Assembly (NCBI GenBank): GCA_052390415.1
Contig: JBQTGY010000058.1
Coordinates: forward strand, 1 to 14,236
From: JANNWF01 sp052390415
Lineage (GTDB): Bacteria; Pseudomonadota; Gammaproteobacteria; Xanthomonadales; Xanthomonadaceae
Reading direction: 5' to 3'
Length of the DNA stretch: 14,236 bases
A program made the position numbers and the translations under genes. The notes beneath the pieces were generated by a model. It saw only the letters and a program-made list of their open reading frames with translations, was not told the DNA's origin and did not search any database. Numbering within the stretch: position 1 is the first letter of the stretch; the number at the start of each line of letters is the position of its first letter. Shown here in pieces: positions 1-5,714 of this stretch.

Positions 1-2
1 CT

Positions 3-71
3 TTGCGGCGATCGCTGCGTTGTTCGCTCGCTGCGCGAGCCGCCTTCGCATTCGCTCGGTCGTCGCCGCAA
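3..71. repeat. Nested inverted repeat (possible cruciform or intergenic palindrome)
   Basis: TTGCGGCGA at 3-11 is matched exactly by its reverse complement TCGCCGCAA at 63-71. Inside this pair lies a second perfect hairpin, GCTCG (26-30), loop CTGCG, CGAGC (36-40). A TGGGCCCA palindrome follows at 72-79. The stretch 1-140 has no convincing reading frame. It may be a dispersed intergenic repeat or the stem region behind a gene lying left of the window. No U-tract follows, so it is not a standard intrinsic terminator. Confidence 0.5.
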
Positions 72-140
72 TGGGCCCACCATTCCGGCTCCTCACGCCT
101 TGCGCTCGCCGAAAAGTCCTGCGCGATCATCCGCGCCCCC

Positions 141-323
141 TCATGAAATATCCGGGCTAGGTAGTTCGAGCTTGTCGGCTGCGACCATCCACTTCCACCA
201 GTCATATTCAGTCCAGCCAGCATCAGCAAGCATCCACTGACTGAACTGTCTGCCGATGTTGCGGTCGCACTGATACTCGCGACGCCTTTCATCGGCTTGG
301 CCAGCCAGATGTGTGTCAGCCAA
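141..323 (-). CDS. Possible small hypothetical protein or gene remnant (60 codons)
   Basis: An open frame of 60 codons starting with TTG at 323 and ending in TGA. The translation is rich in Trp, Asp and Arg and has a plausible composition (WTEYDWWKW near residues 37-45). No ATG or GTG start is available: the frame is open upstream only to an in-frame stop at 399-401. No clear Shine-Dalgarno precedes the TTG. A short direct repeat (GTGTCAGC at 313-320 and again at 328-335) lies at and before the presumed start. I do not recognise a family. It could be a real small gene, the surviving 3' end of a decayed gene, or a chance frame. Confidence 0.25.
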   Translation of the reverse strand: MADTHLAGQADERRREYQCDRNIGRQFSQWMLADAGWTEYDWWKWMVAADKLELPSPDIS

Positions 324-439
324 ATCTGTGTCAGCAAGCGTGGGTGCGACATCGTTACTGGGTAAGCAAGTACTACAACGACTCCGAACGCAATGACGTC
401 ACGGAGCGACTGACGACTACCACTACTGGAAGCGCCACC

Positions 440-1444
440 ATGAGCCAACCGATTCGCGCGCTCACCATCATGCTGGCTGTGCTCGGCCTGCTGCTGGTCA
501 CCGCCTTCGTCCTCTACGCGCCCCTGCTGCAAGCCTTCTCTGCGCAGCCCTGGTTCAATGGCTTGATCGTGCTGGTGTTCGCGGTTGGCGTGCTGGTGAA
601 CCTGCGCCATGTTGTCCGCTTGCAGGCGGAAGTCCGCTGGATCGAAGGCTTCCGCCGCTCCGACCCCGAGCGCGCCAAGCTGCAAAAGCCGGTGTTGCTG
701 TTGCCGATGGCCAAGCTGTTTGCGCATGGCGAGGGCAAACCACAGACGCTTTCCACGGTATCCATGCGTTCGCTGCTGGACAGCATTTACCTGCGTCTGG
801 AAGAGCAGCGCGATCTCAGTCGTTATCTGACCGGTTTGCTGATTTTCCTCGGCTTGCTGGGCACGTTCTGGGGACTGCTTGCGACCATCAGCGCCGTCGC
901 TGACATCATCGCCGGTCTGTCGGCGGGCAGCGATTCGTTGGTCATGTTCGAGTCGCTGAAGGAGCGTCTGCGAGTGCCATTGGCCGGCATGGCGACCAGC
1001 TTTTCGACTTCGTTGTTTGGCCTCGCCGGTTCGTTGATTGTCGGCTTGCTGGATCTGTTTGCAGGCCGTGCATCGAACCGATTTTATGGCGAGCTGGAGG
1101 ACTGGCTGTCGGGCATGACGCGCTTGTCCAGCGGCCACAGCGTGGGCGATGGCGACACCTCGGTGCCGTCCTATGTGCAAGCACTGCTGGAGCAAACCGC
1201 CGATGGCCTGGAGCGCATGCAGCGTGCCATTGTCGACAGCGCGCGCGAGCGCCGCAGCAGCGATGAGCAGATGCTGGAATTGAATGGTCAGTTGGCGCGC
1301 TTGGTGGAAACCCAGAGCGAGCTGCGCGCGACCCTCAAGCAACTCGCGCAGGCCAACAGCAACAACAGCATGAACGAGGACCTGCGCGCCGAGTTCCGCT
1401 TGCTGTCGCGGACGATTTCTGCGGCCTTGGATGGCAAGCGCTAG
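440..1444 (+). CDS. MotA/TolQ/ExbB/ZorA-type proton-channel protein
   Basis: Inner-membrane subunit of a proton-driven stator or force transducer, 334 residues. Four hydrophobic helices are visible at about 8-29, 40-58, 129-152 and 181-206, with a cytoplasmic loop of about 70 residues between helices 2 and 3. Helix 3 carries the family-type GLLGTFWGLLATI (138-150); helix 4 carries ATSFSTSLFGLAGSLI (185-200), the Ser/Thr-rich pore segment. From 207 to the end follows a polar, helix-prone cytoplasmic tail of about 128 residues, longer than in TolQ or ExbB. The start is set at ATG 440 because it gives a normal membrane N-terminus; a frame open from 311 adds non-membrane sequence. The stop lies 3 bases before the start of the next gene, so the two are surely co-expressed. 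The exact subfamily is uncertain. MotA proper is less likely because no flagellar genes are near; ZorA is a structural analogue. Confidence 0.85.
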   Translation: MSQPIRALTIMLAVLGLLLVTAFVLYAPLLQAFSAQPWFNGLIVLVFAVGVLVNLRHVVRLQAEVRWIEGFRRSDPERAKLQKPVLLLPMAKLFAHGEGKPQTLSTVSMRSLLDSIYLRLEEQRDLSRYLTGLLIFLGLLGTFWGLLATISAVADIIAGLSAGSDSLVMFESLKERLRVPLAGMATSFSTSLFGLAGSLIVGLLDLFAGRASNRFYGELEDWLSGMTRLSSGHSVGDGDTSVPSYVQALLEQTADGLERMQRAIVDSARERRSSDEQMLELNGQLARLVETQSELRATLKQLAQANSNNSMNEDLRAEFRLLSRTISAALDGKR

Positions 1445-1447
1445 GCC

Positions 1448-2578
1448 ATGAGCACACTCGCTTCCCGCCGCAGGCAGGGGGTCGATTATTGGCCCGGCTT
1501 TGTCGACGCATTGTCGGCCTTGCTGATGGTGTTCGTGTTCTTGCTGATGATCTTTGCCATCGGCCAGTTCGTGTTGGCCGATGCCATCAGCGGTCGCGAT
1601 CAGGCGCTGAGCAAGCTCAACGCAGAACTCGCTGCGCTGGCGAGTTCACTGTCGATGGAGAAGAGCGCCAAGGTGCAGGCACTGACCCAGGTCGAGGAAC
1701 TGAGCGTTTCGCTGGCCAGTTCCGAGTCGCAGGCGCAATCACTGCAACTGCGTCTGGACGAAACCGCGACCTTGCTGAGCCAGACTCAAGCGCAACTGGA
1801 AGGCAGTCAGGAAGAGGCGGCGCGTTTGACCGCCGACATCAACGCTTTGGCAGAGTTGAAGCGGCAGCTGGAATCGGAAATCGCCACCCGTCTGGCGGAA
1901 GTCGAGACCACCCGCGACAAACTCACCGTGCAGACCGAACTGTCGGCCAAGTCCGCCGCGCAGGTCGAATTGTTGAACCGGCAGATGGCGGCGCTGCGCA
2001 GTCAACTGGATGAGATCAGCGCCTCGCTGGAATTGGCCAAGACGACCAGCAAGGCCAAGGAGTTGCAGATCGAGGATCTGGGTCGCCAGCTCAATCTGGC
2101 GCTGGCCAACAAGGTCAATCAGCTGGCGCGTTATCGCTCGGATTTCTTCGGCAAGCTGCGCGAAGTGCTGGGCAATCGCGACGACATCGTCATCGTCGGT
2201 GATCGATTCGTGGTGCCGGCCGGATTATTGTTCCCGTCCGGTTCCGACCAGCTTGGCGATGCCGGCCGTCTGCAACTCGATCAAATCGCCAGCACTTTGC
2301 GCGAGGTGACGGCGCAAATACCCGCCGATGTCGATTGGGTGTTGCGTATCGACGGCCATACGGATCGTCAGCCGATCAACAGCGCGCGTTTTCCGAGCAA
2401 TTGGGAACTGTCATCGGCGCGCGCGATCGCCATCGTCAAACATCTGATCGCTGCGGGCATTCCGGCGAAGCGGTTGGCTGCCAATGGCTTCGGCGAGTTT
2501 CAGCCGCTCGAATCCGGCAGTGATCCCGCCGCGTTGGCACGCAACCGGCGGATCGAAATTCAGCTGACCAACCGATGA
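1448..2578 (+). CDS. MotB/ZorB-type partner with long coiled coil and OmpA-like domain
   Basis: The 376-residue partner of the preceding channel protein. A short cytoplasmic N-terminus leads into one membrane helix at about 17-44, with WPGFVDALSALLMVF at 15-29. Asp20 sits where MotB-like proteins hold the proton-carrying aspartate. Residues 50-240 are heptad-like and contain no proline, a continuous coiled coil of about 170-190 residues. The C-terminal OmpA/MotB domain (about 245-376) shows RIDGHTDRQP at 300-309, NWELSSARA at 318-326 and ARNRRIEIQL at 364-373, the usual peptidoglycan-binding signature. By family knowledge the C-terminus is periplasmic and anchors to the cell wall while the helix pairs with the channel. 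The coiled coil between membrane and wall domain is much longer than in flagellar MotB. Confidence 0.88.
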   Translation: MSTLASRRRQGVDYWPGFVDALSALLMVFVFLLMIFAIGQFVLADAISGRDQALSKLNAELAALASSLSMEKSAKVQALTQVEELSVSLASSESQAQSLQLRLDETATLLSQTQAQLEGSQEEAARLTADINALAELKRQLESEIATRLAEVETTRDKLTVQTELSAKSAAQVELLNRQMAALRSQLDEISASLELAKTTSKAKELQIEDLGRQLNLALANKVNQLARYRSDFFGKLREVLGNRDDIVIVGDRFVVPAGLLFPSGSDQLGDAGRLQLDQIASTLREVTAQIPADVDWVLRIDGHTDRQPINSARFPSNWELSSARAIAIVKHLIAAGIPAKRLAANGFGEFQPLESGSDPAALARNRRIEIQLTNR

Positions 2579-2598
2579 TCGTTTACGCACACCATGAC

Positions 2599-2605
2599 GG
2601 GGAGG
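2599..2605 (+). promoter_or_regulatory. Strong ribosome binding site (GGGGAGG)
   Basis: GGGGAGG ends 4 bases before the ATG at 2610. It decides this start over the overlapping plus frame beginning at 2594, which lacks such a site. Confidence 0.7.
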
Positions 2606-2609
2606 CGAT

Positions 2610-2933
2610 ATGTGGGAAACCCTGAGCCTGATCGCGTTCGTGCTCGGCGCCGGATTCGCGCTGATGAACATCTATTTCAGCGCCATCTGCACCTTGGCCC
2701 ATCGTCTGCGCGAAGGCCACTGGCCACCGGTGGTGCCGATGGGTATCCCGGTGGTCGGCACGGTGTTGTTGCTTGCCGTGATCCTGCTCGCCACTGGTGG
2801 CGGATGGCTACCCATGGCGGCCGCGCTGTTGGCCTTGCTGGACACGGGTGGGCCGCTGTTCATGCTGGCGTTTGTGCGCTATCGCCGGCAGCGGCGCTTG
2901 CAGCAGGAGGCGGTGCGGGGGCAGGTGAGGTGA
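2610..2933 (+). CDS. Small three-helix membrane protein, third gene of the motor unit
   Basis: A 107-residue protein with hydrophobic segments at about 5-27, 44-63 and 66-88 and a strongly basic C-terminal tail (RYRRQRR at 90-96). The loop between helices 1 and 2 contains HWPPVVPMGIPVVG (37-50), a proline-rich signature suggesting a conserved fold, but I do not recognise the family. It has a strong ribosome binding site and begins 31 bases after the OmpA-domain gene on the same strand, so it may be co-transcribed and could be an accessory membrane subunit. That functional link is inference from position only. Confidence 0.75.
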   Translation: MWETLSLIAFVLGAGFALMNIYFSAICTLAHRLREGHWPPVVPMGIPVVGTVLLLAVILLATGGGWLPMAAALLALLDTGGPLFMLAFVRYRRQRRLQQEAVRGQVR

Positions 2934-3061
2934 ACAAGCTGCCGAGCTTGTGAGCGCAGTCTGGTCCATGACTAGCCCTTGGCCTCCACGTGGCATCCCG
3001 CGAAGGCGCACTGCTGTCCGGGGAAAATCGAGCGCCACGTTTGCGAAAACGAACAACAAAG

Positions 3062-3139
3062 CGTCGTTCCCGCGAAGGCGGGATCTCAGTGACTTGAATG
3101 CCACAAGGCGCTGGGCCCCCGCCTTCGCGGGGGCGACGG
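3062..3139 (+). repeat. REP/MITE-like palindromic element, copy 1
   Basis: The left end TTCCCGCGAAGGCGGGA (3067-3083) and right end CCCCCGCCTTCGCGGGGG (3116-3133) are near-perfect inverted copies. Each also folds on itself (CCCGC, loop GAAG, GCGGG). Each end is bordered by CGTCG or CGACG, and the core contains CAGTGACTTGAA and CACAAGGCGCTGG. From memory, CGTCATTCCCGCGAAGGCGGGAAT-type sequences are common dispersed intergenic repeats in proteobacteria, moved by REP-associated tyrosine transposases; none is present in this window. Confidence 0.75.
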
Positions 3140-3204
3140 ATGTTTCGAGTCAGGCGCTTGGCTTGATGCTTCATCAGCGAAACATTTGAACAACGTTTCC
3201 GCGC

Positions 3205-3309
3205 ACGACAGTGCGCGAAGGCGGGAATCCAGCGCCTTGTGCACCTTCTCCGCACAAACAGCAGGGCTTCAGTCACTGGATTCTCGCCAAGAGCTTGCGG
3301 GAATGACGA
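3205..3309 (-). repeat. REP/MITE-like palindromic element, copy 2 (inverted relative to copy 1)
   Basis: Read on the minus strand it has the same order of parts as copy 1: CGTCATTCCCGC at the outer end (3298-3309), GAATCCAGTGACT (3272-3284), CACAAGGCGCTGG (3230-3242) and TTCCCGCCTTCGCGC (3213-3227). CCAGCGCCTTGTG at 3230-3242 is the exact reverse complement of CACAAGGCGCTGG at 3102-3114 in copy 1. The core is about 25 bases longer than in copy 1 and one end has decayed (CTCGCCAAGAGCTTGCGGG). Confidence 0.7.
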
Positions 3310-3355
3310 GCCGAGCGCTTTGTTTGCCGAGTCGCAGGCTGAGGATCGAGTCGAG

Positions 3356-3697
3356 TTACTTGAACTCTTGAGTCACTTGGATGCGGCCAACGATGTGATT
3401 GTTGAACTCATCCAATTCTTCCGCCGGAATCCAAAGCTCTTCGTGCTGACGACCACCTACCACTTGACGTGGGTATCGCCCAACAAACTCAGCATCCACA
3501 TCAAACCGAGTGACGAAGCCTGATCCGCTGGCGGGAACATTCCAGTCACGGGCAATCTGGACCGCATAATCTTCGTTACAGACTGGGTAAAAAATGGGTT
3601 GATCCGGCAGTCGTGGCGGAAACCTGCGCCAGTCCGATGCCTCAATCAGCTCCAGTTCCTTCGGGCCAACGGGTCTGAACAGAGTGACGGTGTGCAT
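3356..3697 (-). CDS. Small protein of the family labelled 'ADP-ribosylation/crystallin J1'
   Basis: A 113-residue soluble protein with no signal peptide. Recognisable family features are TLFRPVGPKELELIEAS (5-21), FPPRLPDQPIFYPV (26-39), ARDWN (49-53) and EELWIPAEELDEFNNHIVG (86-104). I recall near-identical motifs in many small bacterial proteins that databases call 'ADP-ribosylation/crystallin J1'. That name is inherited, and the protein is far too short to be an ADP-ribosylglycohydrolase, so no enzyme activity should be assumed. Its ATG lies 15 bases after the stop of the upstream membrane protein gene, whose end contains the AGAGGG ribosome binding site (around 3707-3712), so the two probably form one transcript. 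Confidence 0.8.
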   Translation of the reverse strand: MHTVTLFRPVGPKELELIEASDWRRFPPRLPDQPIFYPVCNEDYAVQIARDWNVPASGSGFVTRFDVDAEFVGRYPRQVVGGRQHEELWIPAEELDEFNNHIVGRIQVTQEFK

Positions 3698-3712
3698 GAT
3701 CTGACAACCCTC

Positions 3713-4111
3713 TCACTTTTTCTCAGGCGGCGGCAACGCCGCATCGACTGCCTTCAACGACCGCGCAATCAACCCAATCCCACCCGCCAGCAAAGCCAGC
3801 ATCATCAGGGTGTTGTAGAGGCTGGTCGGTTGGAAATAGATGCGCAGGTTCATGATCACGCCAGCCAGAATGATGACCAGGCCGGCAATCAGCAGCAGCC
3901 ATCCGACTACCGATTTGCCGTTGAAAAACAGCAGGCCGACGCCGGCGACGAAGGGCAACAGCGACAGGCCGAAGCTGTTGTAACCGCCGAGCGACCACAT
4001 GCCGCCGCTCACCGTGACCTGATTGAGCAACATCCAGCCGCCGGCCACCGCGCAGGCGAAGCCGATCAGGAAGGTGCCGATACCGCCGCTGGTGCCGCCT
4101 GCGCCTTGCAT
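3713..4111 (-). CDS. Four-helix membrane protein of unknown function
   Basis: A 132-residue integral membrane protein with a Gly-rich N-terminus (MQGAGGTSGGIG) and hydrophobic segments at about 9-29, 45-63, 67-87 and 99-116, ending in a charged PPPEKK tail. The ATG at 4111 is chosen because GGAGGG sits 8 bases before it. The frame continues upstream to 4213, but that extension runs into the 32-bp palindrome. A possible promoter on the minus strand is TTGGGT (4202-4197) with TATACC (4181-4176), spacer 15, which is weak. It is followed at 15 bases by the crystallin-J1-like gene. I do not recognise the family. Confidence 0.75.
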   Translation of the reverse strand: MQGAGGTSGGIGTFLIGFACAVAGGWMLLNQVTVSGGMWSLGGYNSFGLSLLPFVAGVGLLFFNGKSVVGWLLLIAGLVIILAGVIMNLRIYFQPTSLYNTLMMLALLAGGIGLIARSLKAVDAALPPPEKK

Positions 4112-4119
4112 GCCTGCTG

Positions 4120-4125
4120 CCCTCC
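4120..4125 (-). promoter_or_regulatory. Ribosome binding site (GGAGGG) fixing the start at 4111
   Basis: The minus strand reads GGAGGG followed by 8 bases and ATG. It supports the 132-residue form over the 166-residue form beginning at 4213. Confidence 0.65.
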
Positions 4126-4210
4126 GATTGAGTCCGCCGCCGCTGATGATGATAACGAGATCGGCAACTGACGACGGTATACGGAGGGATGGCGTGACCC
4201 AAGTCTTCTT

Positions 4211-4242
4211 CATCCCCGCGCAGGCGCGCCTGCGCGGGGATG
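4211..4242. repeat. Perfect 32-bp palindrome
   Basis: CATCCCCGCGCAGGCG (4211-4226) is followed without a spacer by its exact reverse complement CGCCTGCGCGGGGATG (4227-4242). The half-site resembles the ends of the REP-like elements further left (CCCGCGAAGGCG), so it is probably a minimal member of the same palindrome class. It lies in a divergent intergenic region, about 100 bases upstream of the membrane protein start and 175 bases upstream of the plus-strand gene. It is therefore not placed as a terminator for either. Confidence 0.8.
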
Positions 4243-4248
4243 CTGGTG

Positions 4249-4271
4249 CTCATTCATTGGGTCTGAATGAG
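4249..4271. promoter_or_regulatory. Inverted repeat of operator type
   Basis: CTCATTCA (4249-4256) and TGAATGAG (4264-4271) are exact inverted copies with a 7-base spacer, in the divergent region 4112-4416. The AT-richer composition and the spacing resemble a binding site for a dimeric regulator. No regulator gene is adjacent, so function is open. The rest of 4272-4416 shows no clear promoter. Confidence 0.35.
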
Positions 4272-4416
4272 GTGGCTTTCCGGTCTGAAGTTGGATGAGA
4301 CGAATTGCGTTGGCAGCCATCGGGGTCGAGTGCTGGCTTCTGTTCCTGGTCGCGCCTCCGTAATGTCGAAAGCGACGCCGGATCATGACGGCGCTGGATC
4401 AGGACGGAGACCCGAT

Positions 4417-4929
4417 ATGGATACCTTTGCGCAGCCCGAATCTCACTTGAAACAAGGCACTGCCACCGCGCTTTGGCACGACCTGGTCTGCGAGGGCGAG
4501 CAGCGTCGACATCTGGCGTTGGGGGAAATGTTGGAGTCCTACTTGGTGTTTGCGCTGATGCGTCACTGCGGCGACGGCGCATTGGCAAGGCGCACGATGG
4601 CGCTGGACTGGTTGTTGGCACATGAGACGCCGATGACGCCGGATCGGCTGCGTGATGTCGGCGATCGCTGTTTGTTGATTGCTGGGTTGTTTCCGCAATT
4701 GGCGCAGCAACGGCGGGTCAGCAACGATTACTACATTGATCTGGGCCGCGGTGCTTATGCCTCCGCCGCAATGCGGGCGCCGCGCTGCGAGCGCAGTCTG
4801 TTTGCGGAGCTGGCGCAGGCGTTTCGTTCGTTGGTGGATGTGCTGGAGGCGATTCGTGGCGGCTCCGCCGCGTTGGCGCGACCGCTGCCGATTCCGCTGC
4901 AAACGGCATTGATGCGGCGGAATAACTAG
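4417..4929 (+). CDS. Hypothetical alpha-helical protein, 170 residues
   Basis: A soluble-looking protein without signal peptide or membrane helix. ATG 4417 is chosen because GGAG (4406-4409) lies 7 bases upstream. The frame is open back to 4267, with other starts at 4267 and 4363 that lack such a site, and the extension has biased, unlikely composition. The sequence reads as a bundle of amphipathic helices: HLALGEMLESYLVFALMRH (32-50), RDVGDRCLLIAGLFPQLAQQ (79-98), then VSNDYYIDLGRGAYASAA (101-118) and FAELAQAFRSLVDVLEAI (129-146). The YYIDLGRGAY segment looks conserved, but I cannot name the family. The LOG-type gene starts 74 bases downstream on the same strand, with a CCAGCGCGCTGG palindrome (4960-4971) between them. 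Confidence 0.7.
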   Translation: MDTFAQPESHLKQGTATALWHDLVCEGEQRRHLALGEMLESYLVFALMRHCGDGALARRTMALDWLLAHETPMTPDRLRDVGDRCLLIAGLFPQLAQQRRVSNDYYIDLGRGAYASAAMRAPRCERSLFAELAQAFRSLVDVLEAIRGGSAALARPLPIPLQTALMRRNN

Positions 4930-5003
4930 CGCGAGCTTGCTCCGCTGCTTTCCCGGCGACCAGCGCGCTGGCAGGATGGTCACCATTCCATCGAGGCCCA
5001 GCC

Positions 5004-5591
5004 ATGCGCATCTGTGTCTACGCCGCTTCCAGCGATCATTGCGACCCGCTGTATCACGCTGCTGCGTTTCGCTTGGGCCAATTGTTGGGTGAGGCCGGAT
5101 GCACGGTGGTGTATGGCGGTGGCTCGTCTGGCTCGATGGGCGCGGTGGCGAATGGGGCCTTGAGCGCCGGCGGCGAAGTAATCGGCATCCTGCCCAAGTT
5201 CATGGCCGATCTGGAATGGGGCCACGTCGGCATCACGCGCATGGAATTGGTCGAAGACATGCGCGAACGCAAACATCGATTGCTGGCCGGCTCGGATGCG
5301 GTGGTCGCTCTGCCCGGTGGCTGCGGCACGCTGGAAGAGTTGTTCGAGGCGATCACGCTGAAGCGCCTCGGGTTGTACTTCAACCCGATTGTTCTGCTCG
5401 ACACCGCGAGCTTCTATGCGCCGCTGGATGCCTTCATGCAGCAGGTGATTGACGCCCGTTTCATGAACCCCGAACACGCCAGCATGTGGTCACGGGTCGC
5501 CGATCCGGAAAACGTCTTGACGTGCATCGCCGAGACGCCGGCGTGGCGCGCGGATGCGCGCGACATGGCGATCGTGCGGCCGCGGGTGTAA
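5004..5591 (+). CDS. LOG family nucleoside 5'-monophosphate phosphoribohydrolase (TIGR00730 type)
   Basis: A 195-residue Rossmann-fold enzyme. The diagnostic LOG motifs are present: MRERKH at 86-91 and PGGCGTLEE at 104-112, with a Gly-rich nucleotide loop YGGGSSGSMG at 37-46 and a C-terminal FMNPEH (153-158). By family knowledge it cleaves nucleoside 5'-monophosphates, such as cytokinin riboside monophosphate or AMP, into base and ribose 5-phosphate. Length fits the family. GAGG at 4993-4996 lies 7 bases before the ATG. In bacteria the physiological role is usually purine or pyrimidine salvage; cytokinin production cannot be inferred from sequence. The gene ends in a convergent gap of 123 bases, which opens with a perfect CAATTCGAATTG palindrome (5593-5604). 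Confidence 0.9.
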   Translation: MRICVYAASSDHCDPLYHAAAFRLGQLLGEAGCTVVYGGGSSGSMGAVANGALSAGGEVIGILPKFMADLEWGHVGITRMELVEDMRERKHRLLAGSDAVVALPGGCGTLEELFEAITLKRLGLYFNPIVLLDTASFYAPLDAFMQQVIDARFMNPEHASMWSRVADPENVLTCIAETPAWRADARDMAIVRPRV

Positions 5592-5714
5592 GCAATTCGA
5601 ATTGGCCCCGACACGAGCTAAACACAGCGTCTTAAGTAATGCAGCATAGTCGTCGCAGCACTTTGTTTGGCCTGGAGTCAGCCTTGTCGGCGCCTGCGGT
5701 GCTGTTGCAGTGGC

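Larger units (their letters stand above)
1..439. other. Leader region before the motor operon, mostly without recognisable genes
   Basis: This stretch holds the nested hairpin at 3-71, the doubtful minus-strand frame at 141-323, and an 8-bp TGACGTCA palindrome at 394-401, about 40 bases before the start of the channel gene. Only a weak GGA (428-430) precedes that start. I could not identify a convincing sigma-70 promoter here. The longer plus-strand frame that opens at 311 is rejected as an N-terminal extension because residues 1-43 have low-complexity Thr-rich, non-membrane character, unlike the family's N-terminus. Confidence 0.45.
2934..3355. other. Gene-free gap between convergent genes, filled by palindromic repeats
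   Basis: This 422-base gap separates the small membrane protein (plus) from the crystallin-J1-like gene (minus). It contains a lone repeat fragment at 2994-3008 (CATCCCGCGAAGGCG), two REP-like elements at 3062-3139 and 3205-3309, and between them ATGTTTCG (3140-3147) paired with CGAAACAT (3178-3185). Frames that cross it are translations of the repeats, not genes. Such palindromes between converging genes may help end transcription in both directions. Confidence 0.7.

Noticed and set aside
311..439. N-terminal extension of the channel protein from 311
   Set aside because: The extra 43 residues are non-membrane, Thr-rich and out of character for the family; ATG 440 gives a normal start.
440..2578. 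Zorya defence system
   Set aside because: The channel pair resembles ZorA and ZorB in type, but no ZorC, ZorD or ZorE gene is present, and the long coiled coil is in the periplasmic partner rather than mainly in the channel tail.
3062..3309. CRISPR array
   Set aside because: Only two elements, inverted relative to each other, with unequal cores; no regular direct repeats and no cas gene.
2808..3371. Overlapping frames of 61-138 codons on both strands of the intergenic gap
   Set aside because: Their translations are those of REP-like palindromes (for example RRPREGGGPAP) and are not protein families.
5593..5604. CAATTCGAATTG palindrome after the LOG-type gene as a terminator
   Set aside because: The stem is short and AT-rich and no U-tract follows; probably chance.
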